Notes under the pieces: generated by a model
Told to the model about the DNA's origin: nothing
Databases searched by the model: none
Seen by the model: the letters and a program-made list of their open reading frames with translations, nothing else
In this document: piece after piece, positions 38,250 to 44,897 of the stretch
How positions within the stretch are numbered: position 1 is the stretch's first letter
Layout of the letters: each line of letters opens with the position of its first letter
Made by a program: the position numbers and the translations under genes
Assembly: GCA_947307415.1 (NCBI GenBank)
Contig: CAMZJA010000017.1
Location: 1 to 44,897 of the forward strand
Direction of reading: 5' to 3'
DNA: 44,897 nucleotides
Source of the DNA: an uncultured Bacteroidales bacterium
Lineage (GTDB): Bacteria > Bacteroidota > Bacteroidia > Bacteroidales > F082

Positions 38250-40078
38250 TATTTCTTGAAATAATTTGAAATCTTGAGGTTTATCTCACGAATCCGCTCT
38301 TCGTTGAGCTTAACCACTTCCCTATCGTATGTCATCAGGCCGTTGAGCTCGACCTCACAGTCGGTGGTTTGCGTATAAACCGCCGCCGAGAAGCCGCGCG
38401 GAATCAGATCCAGCAATTTGTTGGCGTATTCCACGTAGGTGTCGGTGACTTTTTCTTCCGAGTCGTATTCCACATAGCCCCAGCCTGTTGAAGGAACCCA
38501 AGTGTGGCCTTCGACTTTACGTCCGATGCCGCCATATTCACCGAGAACGTTAGCGCGAGACGCGTCGTAAAAATACATCTCAGGATCAGGGTAGTTGTGG
38601 ATGTCGAGGATGTCGCCCACAGGATAGTGGTTGCCGCCAGATGCAGGGTTCACTAGACGCGACGGATCGTAACTCTTGGTCCACTCAACGATTTCTGGGG
38701 TCTTGAATTGTCCCCACGACTCATTGAACGGTACCCAAACGCCAATCGAAGGCACGGAATATAGGTAGTCTATGATTTCTTTCCATTCTTTCTTGTAAGT
38801 TGCCTCCGACTCTGGCGTTCTGCGGCTTAATGAGCCATCGAAATAACGGTCTGTCACCCAGCCTGGACTGCGACCGCCCGACGGCATGTCCTGCCACACG
38901 ATAACTCCAAGGCGGTCGCAATGATAGTACCATCTTGCAGGCTCCACCTTGACATGCTTGCGTATCATGTTATAGCCGAAATCCTTGGTTTTCTGGATAT
39001 CGTAAGCGAGTGCCTCGTCGCACGGAGCTGTGTAGAGGCCGTCGCACCACCAGCCTTGGTCGAGCGGACCGAACATGAAAATCGGCTCGTTGTTGAGCAT
39101 CAGACGCACAATGCCATTCTCATCTTTAGCAGTGCTGAATTTACGCATAGCAAAGTAACTTATCACTTTATCAACACATTTATTTCCTTGATAAACGCTG
39201 ATACTCATGTAATAAAGGAATGGATCATCCGGCAACCAAAGTCTTGCATTTTCCGGCATCGGGACTTCAATATCATTTCCATTGATTGATTTTGCCTTTG
39301 CGATAATCGTATTAAAGCCTCCATTGATATGTCCATCATAAACAACCACTTCAAACATATTGTTTTTCGAAGCATCAGAAAGCTCGGCATTTATTGTAAC
39401 CTTATGATTATCAATATCAGGCACTATTTTCATATCGACAATATAAGTCTCCTGGACAACTTCGAGCCACACCGTCTGCCAGATACCAGTAACAGGCGTG
39501 TACCATATTCCATGAGGTTTCACATGCTGTTTGCCGCAAGGCTGCTCGCCCTCGTCGGTCGGGTCCCAGACACGCACTCTCAAGATGTTGTTTCCTTTTT
39601 TCTTCACAGCATTAGTGATATCAAAAGTGAATGGAGTATAACCGCCAGTATGGGAACCGACTTTTATATCGTTCACCCAGACATCGCACTTCCAATCGAC
39701 AGCGCCGAAATGCAACAAAAGATGGTCTTGTCCTTTTAATGTGTAGTTAAATTCACGCTGATACCAGAGTTCATTGTCTTTCCCAACATATTTCTGCACT
39801 CCTGAAAGTGACGACTCTACGCAGAATGGCACCAAAATCTTACCATCAAACTCTCCAATATTATTCTCTCCTTTCGGACGAATTGCATAATCCCACAAGC
39901 CGTTGAGATCTTCCCAAATACCACGCATCATCTGCGGACGCGGATGAGATTTCCAAACGTTTTCAGGTGTAACTTCCGATGCCCAGCGAGTCTTCAAACT
40001 ATCTCCTGCGGGAGCATATTGAGCTATTGCCAACTGACTGACAATCAAGCAAATAGCAACAAAAATAAATCTTTTCAT
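38249..40078 (-). CDS. Secreted glycoside hydrolase family 2 protein
   Basis: 609 residues, signal peptide 1-19 (LAIAQ). The N-terminal sugar-binding-like domain (~50-210) holds RGIWEDLNGLWDYAI and LWYQREF; an Ig-like sandwich follows (~211-315). The TIM-barrel has the acid/base in FNESWGQ (N452, E453) and the nucleophile in VLGEYGG (E514), both intact. GH2 enzymes include beta-galactosidases, beta-mannosidases and beta-glucuronidases; the specificity is not readable. The protein is shorter than most of these (which are 700-1000 residues) because it ends soon after the barrel. It starts 2 bases after the DUF2490 stop, so it belongs to the VTC/DUF4956 operon, which is an unusual setting for GH2. 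Confidence 0.92.
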   Translation of the reverse strand: MKRFIFVAICLIVSQLAIAQYAPAGDSLKTRWASEVTPENVWKSHPRPQMMRGIWEDLNGLWDYAIRPKGENNIGEFDGKILVPFCVESSLSGVQKYVGKDNELWYQREFNYTLKGQDHLLLHFGAVDWKCDVWVNDIKVGSHTGGYTPFTFDITNAVKKKGNNILRVRVWDPTDEGEQPCGKQHVKPHGIWYTPVTGIWQTVWLEVVQETYIVDMKIVPDIDNHKVTINAELSDASKNNMFEVVVYDGHINGGFNTIIAKAKSINGNDIEVPMPENARLWLPDDPFLYYMSISVYQGNKCVDKVISYFAMRKFSTAKDENGIVRLMLNNEPIFMFGPLDQGWWCDGLYTAPCDEALAYDIQKTKDFGYNMIRKHVKVEPARWYYHCDRLGVIVWQDMPSGGRSPGWVTDRYFDGSLSRRTPESEATYKKEWKEIIDYLYSVPSIGVWVPFNESWGQFKTPEIVEWTKSYDPSRLVNPASGGNHYPVGDILDIHNYPDPEMYFYDASRANVLGEYGGIGRKVEGHTWVPSTGWGYVEYDSEEKVTDTYVEYANKLLDLIPRGFSAAVYTQTTDCEVELNGLMTYDREVVKLNEERIREINLKISNYFKK

Positions 40079-40080
40079 AC

Positions 40081-40761
40081 TTAGTGTTTAAATCTCCAAG
40101 CAAGACCGAAATACACAGTCCTGATTTGGTCTGATTCAATATAAATATCTCTGTAATCTCTGATAAAAACCGACAAATACTGTCGTCTCGTCAGGCGGTA
40201 TTCGACATCGCCTTCAAACATCAATGTGTTGAGTTGCAATTGTTTATCTCTATTCAAAACAGAATACGTCTCGCCAGAAACAGTGTATTTAAACCTGCTG
40301 AAACGACGTTGGTACGATACCGACAACCTATTCCGCCAGTTATACTCGGGCTCGTAGTTGTAATATCCCGTCCGCTCATCGTGATACATGGTCAGGAAAC
40401 GGGTTCTGTAGCCGAATTCCCAATTGCGGTAAACATATTTGTACGAAGCGTTCACAAAGAAACGGTAACGGCTTCTGAAAATATGCTTTCCAGTGTATCT
40501 ATTGATATAATCGAAGCCTGCGCCAACCTTGAAGCCGTAGCGCACAAACTTATAATCGGCACCCAAAGTGGTTTTCGAGCGTGAATAATGCGAGAAATTA
40601 TTGTCGAAACGAAGGTCTTCCTTCACATTGACATCGAAATTGCCATAGAAATTATTTTGGTATTCCGCCTGCAAAATCGCACCGTAATCGGTTGATTTCT
40701 GAGCAGTTGCGATATTCGGAACCAAAATCAAAAACAATAATATGGCAATTACGGTAATCAT
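40081..40761 (-). CDS. DUF2490 outer-membrane barrel protein
   Basis: 226 residues with a signal peptide (~1-20, ATAQ). The rest is a run of charged amphipathic beta strands (LRFDNNFSHYSRSKTTLGADYKF, FGYRTRFLTMYHDER, YRLTRRQYLSVFIRDYRDIY), ending in Phe-Lys-His. This matches the DUF2490 family, thought to be a small outer-membrane barrel. Its ATG overlaps the DUF4956 stop by 4 bases (ATGA). Its role is unknown, but its linkage to VTC-like and DUF4956 genes suggests a shared task. Confidence 0.85.
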   Translation of the reverse strand: MITVIAILLFLILVPNIATAQKSTDYGAILQAEYQNNFYGNFDVNVKEDLRFDNNFSHYSRSKTTLGADYKFVRYGFKVGAGFDYINRYTGKHIFRSRYRFFVNASYKYVYRNWEFGYRTRFLTMYHDERTGYYNYEPEYNWRNRLSVSYQRRFSRFKYTVSGETYSVLNRDKQLQLNTLMFEGDVEYRLTRRQYLSVFIRDYRDIYIESDQIRTVYFGLAWRFKH

Positions 40762-41486
40762 TGAAAATCCTTCAATTTTGTGATATTGTTGATGGTATTT
40801 TGCGTCTTTGCAAAAGGTTTGTACGTCACTTTCACAAATGCCACGTCGCGCAGGAAATCGATGTGTCCGACCTCAACCTCAATGATGTCGAGACCAGTGC
40901 GTTCCTTCAAATCGGCTATAAGTTCATCTTCGCGACCGTGTTTCACATTTTCAATCTTATCGTAAAGAACGATCTTCGTCTCAGTCCTTCTAGTCGTGAT
41001 AATATTGCTTTCAAACAGCCATATCGCAATGATAAACAACAGGTTAGTGACGCCAAGCTCGAGATAGCTTACCGTCAGGGCCAGACCATTGATGATGGAG
41101 ATTCCGATTATGATGAAAAGATATGTCATCTCGCGCACTTTCAGTGTCTCCGTTCGATATCTGATCATTCCGAAGATTGCGAAAAGTCCTAAGGCGAAGC
41201 TTATCGCCATCTTCATGTTTTCCATGTGGATGATGAGCAGGAAAATCGTGATAGCGAAGAGCATGAAAGTGAAATAATAGTCGTTTCTGCGGCTCTTCGG
41301 ATAGTAGAAGCATCTAACAATGCCCCAGCAAACGAGGAAATGGAATGCGAAACGCACCAAAAGAGTCCACAGACTTGTCATGTCGTAAAGCGGCACACCG
41401 AGAAATCCTGTTTCAAAAGCCGCTCCGCCGAATTCGCGGGCTATATCAGGATCAAATTCCTGCTGCATTAGTTGAAGTAATAGCAT
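40758..41486 (-). CDS. DUF4956 membrane protein
   Basis: 242 residues. About four membrane helices fall between residues 38 and 155 (LWTLLVRFAFHFLVCWGIV, DYYFTFMLFAITIFLLII, MAISFALGLFAIFGMIRYR, MTYLFIIIGISIINGLAL and more), followed by a cytoplasmic C-terminal domain of ~85 residues (IVLYDKIENVKHGREDELI...DIIEVEVGHIDFLRDVAFVKV) that looks ferredoxin-like. DUF4956 genes are commonly next to VTC-domain polymerases, and that is the case here. ATG 41486 gives a 35-base overlap with the VTC gene; an in-frame ATG at 41468 (17-base overlap) is also possible. Confidence 0.88.
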   Translation of the reverse strand: MLLLQLMQQEFDPDIAREFGGAAFETGFLGVPLYDMTSLWTLLVRFAFHFLVCWGIVRCFYYPKSRRNDYYFTFMLFAITIFLLIIHMENMKMAISFALGLFAIFGMIRYRTETLKVREMTYLFIIIGISIINGLALTVSYLELGVTNLLFIIAIWLFESNIITTRRTETKIVLYDKIENVKHGREDELIADLKERTGLDIIEVEVGHIDFLRDVAFVKVTYKPFAKTQNTINNITKLKDFQ

Positions 41487-42258
41487 ATTCTCTTATTTTT
41501 TTTAGTTTTTCAAGTTTAATGATTTTCTTTTTAAAACGATTCTGCTTCAAAGTCTTGTCGGTCAAAGCACGACCAATGCAATACTTACTGATACTCAACG
41601 GCTTAACCCTTATCTCAAACAATGTTTTCTGAAAAAACGACTCGCATTGTCCGTCGCGTTTCAGCTCCATGATGACAAGTGGCGCTATGCCTGTCTCGTT
41701 GCCGTTTTCGAAGTTATGAAACCTCACGTTGAAGTCGATGGTGATTCGCTCGGTTTTGCCTTTATTGACAACGGTCACGCGTTCAAACGAAGTCGAGAGT
41801 TTTTTCATAAAACCATCGAAATCGTAATCCGGGAGCTGCTTTTCGACAAACTCTCGCACAGCTGGATCAGCATTCAGATCGGCGAACACCTTCTCCCCCA
41901 CTTCGATACGTTTTTTCTTGGTGCGTCCGTGGTTGTTCTTATGTTTCACCTCACAAAAATAATTGCCGGTGTCGACATAATTTCTCACACGCAGCTTGTC
42001 GCGTTTCAGTTTCTTATCCTGATGGATGATATACATGTGATTATCAACGGTATCGTAGTAAACGCTGTCGTAAGCGGCTATGCGTTTTCCGTCGATTTCC
42101 TGCACGTAATATTCATCTTTGATTAGCGAAAACAACTTCGCGACAGTCAAGTCATCGGCGACATATTTCGTGTCGACACGATTCATCAACTTCACCGCAC
42201 TCATCTCGTCGAGGCTGATGGGGGTCATCTCATTCAATATGTCGTTGATATTCAACAT
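41452..42258 (-). CDS. VTC-domain (polyphosphate polymerase-type) triphosphate tunnel enzyme
   Basis: 268 residues, no signal peptide. Conserved charged motifs of the VTC/TTM tunnel are in order: NRVDTKYV (26-33), KLKRDKLRVR (83-92), FCEVKHKNN (101-109), RVTVVNKGKTERITID (160-175), IMELK (196-200) and KYCIG (225-229). In yeast, Vtc4 makes polyphosphate from ATP on the vacuole membrane, and bacterial VTC-domain proteins are predicted to do similar chemistry; this has to be tested. It is placed with DUF4956, presumably the membrane partner. Its ATG overlaps the stop of the upstream secreted-repeat gene (TAATG). Confidence 0.88.
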   Translation of the reverse strand: MLNINDILNEMTPISLDEMSAVKLMNRVDTKYVADDLTVAKLFSLIKDEYYVQEIDGKRIAAYDSVYYDTVDNHMYIIHQDKKLKRDKLRVRNYVDTGNYFCEVKHKNNHGRTKKKRIEVGEKVFADLNADPAVREFVEKQLPDYDFDGFMKKLSTSFERVTVVNKGKTERITIDFNVRFHNFENGNETGIAPLVIMELKRDGQCESFFQKTLFEIRVKPLSISKYCIGRALTDKTLKQNRFKKKIIKLEKLKKIREYAITSTNAAGI

Positions 42259-42686
42259 TATCTGAAAATCAGTTCATATTCTTTCACCGACTCTAATTTT
42301 CCATTCGGATAATAGTTGAGCTGCCGTTTCTTGCTGCCGTCGTCGTTGTACTCGTATTTTTTGATACGAACAACTTTATCTCTGTCGTTGTATTCAATCT
42401 CGCGAAGCACCTTCGATGCAGGGTCAAGCGGGTCGACATATTCCGATGTTACTCGCGATTTTTGGCCGTAAGAAGCGTATTCTATCTCCTCAATCTTCCT
42501 TCCTAAAGAATCGTATGTTGTGACATGATCCAAGAACGCTTGTTTTGCCCCTGCCTGAGTGTTCCACTCCTTGATTGTCAAGCCTTTACGCTTTTGACGT
42601 TTGATCAAAGTCTCAGGCGTGACCTGCTGCGAGAATGCCGGAATCACCAAGGCAAGCAGAAATGAAAAAATCAAAAATCTCTTCAT
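42258..42686 (-). CDS. Small secreted protein with YD/MORN-like repeats
   Basis: 142 residues, signal peptide 1-19 (IPAFSQ). Residues ~55-140 are short strand repeats with the pattern Y-D-x-x-G/D-x-x-x-x-x-x-x-Y (TTYDSLGRKIEEIEYASYGQ, YEYNDDGSKKRQLNYYPNGK), close to the MORN/YwqK-like or RHS-type YD repeat. No enzyme motif is seen. It is probably periplasmic. It is coupled by one base to the VTC gene and is preceded by the lipoprotein gene 24 bases away. Confidence 0.72.
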   Translation of the reverse strand: MKRFLIFSFLLALVIPAFSQQVTPETLIKRQKRKGLTIKEWNTQAGAKQAFLDHVTTYDSLGRKIEEIEYASYGQKSRVTSEYVDPLDPASKVLREIEYNDRDKVVRIKKYEYNDDGSKKRQLNYYPNGKLESVKEYELIFR

Positions 42687-42710
42687 ATAAATATTATAAT
42701 TTATTGATTA

Positions 42711-43427
42711 TCAGACTTGTATGCGCACGTTGAAATATATCGAGTCAGGCTCCTGAGGATAAATACCACCAGCCTTTGTAACTGTCACAGTATCAATCAC
42801 CGGACTTGGCACTTCGTCCGCGTTTTCAGTGAATGTAAACGCCTCGTACGTCCCCGGCTGCAATTTTTGGAAAGCGAACACGCCATCCAACCCGACGCGC
42901 ACGTCATCAAAATGATAAACATCGCCTAAATTCCTGATATAAACACGATGCTCATAAGCCCATCCCGAGCCGACCTGCTCGTCTTTTTTGTAATATCTTG
43001 CCCAAACTTTTCCCTTGACGACCGAAGTGCCGTAAGCTTTACCCGAGTGAATATACAATGTGGAAGCGGTGCCAGTTTGTCCCTTTCCTATTGACACTGA
43101 GGTGGTTATAGGAATTTTATTTCCGTCAGGTAAGATAGAATATGAATAAACGGTATAATTGCCTGGGGTCAGATATTTGAACTGATAAAAGCCTTTTTTG
43201 TCAGTCTCAGCGTCATCGCCATAGAATTCCGAGTTACCGTAAACAATGAAAACATCTGTCTTTGATGCCTCAACAGTGTCGGCCGGGAGATTGTAGTTGT
43301 CGTCAGGATGGTTGATGAGTTTCACATATCCCTGAACCGTCCCTGTTCCGCCTTCTCCCTCGTTTTTCTTGCACGATGTGACTAACAACAGGCACATGCA
43401 CAATAATCCTATTAGTTTTATTTTCAT
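42711..43427 (-). CDS. Lipoprotein with two carboxypeptidase-regulatory-like (SdrD/Cna B-type) domains
   Basis: 238 residues. Lipobox LVTSC puts the anchored Cys at about residue 19, followed by KKNEGEGGTGT, the acidic/glycine-rich sequence often seen after surface-exported Bacteroidota lipoproteins. Two beta-sandwich modules follow: ~30-125 (GTVQGYVKLINH...DKKGFYQFKYLTPGNYTVYSYS) and ~135-235 (VVKGKVWARYY...DGVFAFQKLQPGTYEAFTF). Each has the GxFxFxxLxPGxYxxxxF ending. It is probably a surface or periplasmic binding/structural protein. It is in the run of genes from the SDR to GH2. Confidence 0.82.
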   Translation of the reverse strand: MKIKLIGLLCMCLLLVTSCKKNEGEGGTGTVQGYVKLINHPDDNYNLPADTVEASKTDVFIVYGNSEFYGDDAETDKKGFYQFKYLTPGNYTVYSYSILPDGNKIPITTSVSIGKGQTGTASTLYIHSGKAYGTSVVKGKVWARYYKKDEQVGSGWAYEHRVYIRNLGDVYHFDDVRVGLDGVFAFQKLQPGTYEAFTFTENADEVPSPVIDTVTVTKAGGIYPQEPDSIYFNVRIQV

Positions 43428-43450
43428 AAAATTTATGTTTATATGATTAT

Positions 43451-43879
43451 TTAATCTTCAAGATTTTTTTTCATCTTTCGCATCACATTCACGAAGCTGT
43501 CAAGTTCTTGTTCGTCAATGTCTTTCACTGCGTCATTCATAAAACTGATTGCCACTTCGGTGGTTTTTTTCTCCAATGCTACAGCGTCATCGGTAAGCTC
43601 TATCTTGTTGATTCTGCGGTCTTTTTTATCCACCACGCGTCTCACAAGCTCCTTCTTCTCGAGCGAGTCGATGATTTTTGTAACTGAATTCTTATCTTTT
43701 TGAATGATATCGGCGATGTTTTGCTGCGAAAGCGACTGTTGGTCCCATAAAATATCCAGAACAAGATACTGCTCCGGGGTGATGTTTATGCCGTTTGCCT
43801 GTAATCTGTCAAAAAAACCTTTCTTAATCCTCGAATTAAGAATATTCACGTAAACCGCTATTTCTTTTATGAGTAACAT
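43451..43879 (-). CDS. MarR family transcriptional regulator
   Basis: 142 residues. A winged helix-turn-helix is seen at ~35-100, with the recognition part LSQQNIADIIQKDKNSVTKIID and the wing VVDKKDRRINKIELTD, both typical of MarR, and helical dimerisation ends. MarR proteins are usually repressors that respond to small molecules or oxidants; the ligand is unknown. It sits between the SDR and lipoprotein genes on the same strand with gaps of 15 and 23 bases, so it may control its own operon. Confidence 0.92.
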   Translation of the reverse strand: MLLIKEIAVYVNILNSRIKKGFFDRLQANGINITPEQYLVLDILWDQQSLSQQNIADIIQKDKNSVTKIIDSLEKKELVRRVVDKKDRRINKIELTDDAVALEKKTTEVAISFMNDAVKDIDEQELDSFVNVMRKMKKNLED

Positions 43880-43894
43880 AGGACTTAAGTTTTT

Positions 43895-44722
43895 TTATTT
43901 CTTTTTTATTGGACTTTCAGGTTCTTTTGCCATCATTTGATATTCCACCCATTCCACAAATCTCGGCAAGGCAAAGGTAAAGAATTTTGTGATTTTTCCG
44001 ACAGGAGTGAGTAATATCTCGTTTTTTCGGACTCTCAGTCCGTAAGCCATCCTTTGTGCCACACGCTCGGCAGTCATCATCTTACTTTCATTACGCGGTG
44101 TTGTGCCTTGAGGCGAGCCGTCGGCCGTAAGCGCCATGTTTCTGATGTTTGAAGCGGTGAATCCAGGGGCAAACACCATCACATGAAGTCCGTCGTAACG
44201 ATGCTCCACTCGCAATGTATCCAAGAAACCTCTGACGGCGAACTTCGACGCGGAATAGCCAGTCCTGCCTGGTAATCCGAGATATCCGGCAGTAGATATG
44301 ACGCCCACCACGCTGCCTTTCGACTCGAGAAGATACGGCAAGGCGAACTTTGTGCAGTAGATAGTGCCCCAGAAGTTGGTATCCATCAGTCTTCTGATGA
44401 CATCGAGGTCGAGATCCAAAAACATCGCTCGCATCGAGATACCTGCGTTATTGATAAGTATATCAATGCGTCCGAATTTCTCAACAGTCTGTTTGATGAG
44501 GTTTTCGCAATCGGCCTCCTTCGACACGTCGGTCTTCACGCACAACACCTTTGTCGGATCCGGCATCTTGGCTCTTATCTCCTCAAGTTTATCGATAGAA
44601 CGAGCCGCCATCACCACCTTGGCTTCCAGGGTGGCGAATAAATTGGCTGTAGCCAGCCCGATACCCGAGCTGGCTCCAGTAACAATTATAACCTTATCTC
44701 TAAAATATTTAATCTTCATCAT
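43895..44722 (-). CDS. Short-chain dehydrogenase/reductase, candidate 3-ketosphinganine reductase
   Basis: 275 residues from ATG 44722 (a second ATG follows at 44719). The NAD(P)-binding TGASSGIG is at 15-22, NNAG at 91-94, catalytic Ser143 in STAGYLG and the Y156-x3-K160 motif in YSASK. A C-terminal hydrophobic and basic segment (KITKFFTFALPRFVEWVEYQ) recalls membrane-associated DHRS7/KDSR-like enzymes. The ATG overlaps the stop of the serine-palmitoyltransferase-like gene by one base (TGATG), which makes reduction of 3-ketosphinganine the best guess. Clear SDR, inferred substrate. Confidence 0.85.
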   Translation of the reverse strand: MMKIKYFRDKVIIVTGASSGIGLATANLFATLEAKVVMAARSIDKLEEIRAKMPDPTKVLCVKTDVSKEADCENLIKQTVEKFGRIDILINNAGISMRAMFLDLDLDVIRRLMDTNFWGTIYCTKFALPYLLESKGSVVGVISTAGYLGLPGRTGYSASKFAVRGFLDTLRVEHRYDGLHVMVFAPGFTASNIRNMALTADGSPQGTTPRNESKMMTAERVAQRMAYGLRVRKNEILLTPVGKITKFFTFALPRFVEWVEYQMMAKEPESPIKKK

Positions 44723-44897
44723 CAAAGAATTGCCATCTGAGGCATCTCCGGGTTGTCATATTTACCGGCAGCAAGTTTCTCCTTGATTTCCTTGAATGCG
44801 TTTAATGTGTATTGAACATCTTCGAGCGAGTGAGCCGCTGTCGGGATGATTCTGAAGATAATCATGCCTCTCGGGATGACAGGATATGTCACGATTG
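44722..44897 (-). CDS. spt: Serine palmitoyltransferase-like alpha-oxoamine synthase, C-terminal end (5' part outside window)
   Basis: Only the last 57 codons are in the window, read on the minus strand from 44895 to the TGA at 44724-44722. The peptide begins IVTYPVIPRGMIIFRIIPT and goes on to AAHSLEDVQYTLNAFKEIKEKL. The G-x-x-x-F/L-R-x-x-P-T-A-A-H-x-x-E-D pattern is the C-terminal domain of PLP-dependent alpha-oxoamine synthases; among these, Bacteroidota serine palmitoyltransferase is the best fit, but 2-amino-3-ketobutyrate CoA ligase or BioF cannot be ruled out from this fragment. Serine palmitoyltransferase joins serine and an acyl-CoA to make 3-ketosphinganine. The PLP-binding lysine is outside the window. 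Confidence 0.7.
   Translation of the reverse strand, partial: IVTYPVIPRGMIIFRIIPTAAHSLEDVQYTLNAFKEIKEKLAAGKYDNPEMPQMAIL

Overview
The window reads as a chromosomal segment of an uncultured Bacteroidota, most likely order Bacteroidales. The evidence is the phylum-specific promoter form TAnnTTTG (sometimes with TTTG 19-21 bp upstream) in front of many genes, the absence of Shine-Dalgarno sites, two secreted proteins with C-terminal type IX secretion (T9SS) sorting domains, a tmRNA whose tag reads GENTYALAA, DUF2027-Smr, DUF2490, DUF4956 and GIN-domain proteins, a fused-type 2-oxoacid:ferredoxin oxidoreductase, and the end of a serine-palmitoyltransferase-like gene. No prophage, insertion sequence, plasmid gene or CRISPR array is visible. 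Both window ends cut a gene.

Layout. 1-6000: C-terminal part of an MFS transporter, a promoter with a long structured RNA, a SHOCT lipoprotein, a patatin/outer-membrane-barrel protein and a T9SS cargo protein. 6000-8770: tRNA-Gly and tRNA-Val, a LOG-family gene coupled to a sigma-54-type response regulator without an HTH domain, the tmRNA gene, and tRNA-Arg. 8750-13600: a two-TM RCK/RyR channel-like protein whose stop codon lies inside tRNA-Arg, DUF2027-Smr, and a radical-SAM/SpoU methyltransferase pair. 13680-18000: T9SS cargo, psd and cdsA (phospholipid synthesis), mazG. 18040-25850: PagL-like and GIN proteins, proS, a Tyr/Trp/Pro-rich lipoprotein, a FadL-like barrel, and a DUF164 zinc-ribbon/Nif3 pair. 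25950-30060: lpxK-punA-lpxH and an M20 dipeptidase. 30140-34850: dsbD, tilS, a tail-anchored hypothetical and a flavin reductase. 34910-38190: korA-korB, divergent from a 2[4Fe-4S] ferredoxin. 38250-44897: a tight nine-gene minus-strand run: SPT-like, SDR, MarR, lipoprotein, secreted repeat protein, VTC-domain polymerase, DUF4956, DUF2490 and GH2.

Functional themes. Much of the window concerns the cell envelope: phosphatidylserine decarboxylase and CDP-diglyceride synthase, lipid A kinase and LpxH, a possible lipid A deacylase, several outer-membrane barrels, and the last operon, which joins sphingolipid-type genes to a VTC/DUF4956 polyphosphate-type module. The least explained signals are (i) a covarying palindromic interspersed element with a conserved apical sequence (two full copies at 19989-20154 and a truncated one near 6263), (ii) dispersed intergenic repeats that have also entered reading frames in tilS and the radical-SAM gene, (iii) the structured leader RNA at 751-1013, and (iv) the VTC/DUF4956/DUF2490/GH2 operon. 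All function calls are from sequence inspection only; no database search was run.
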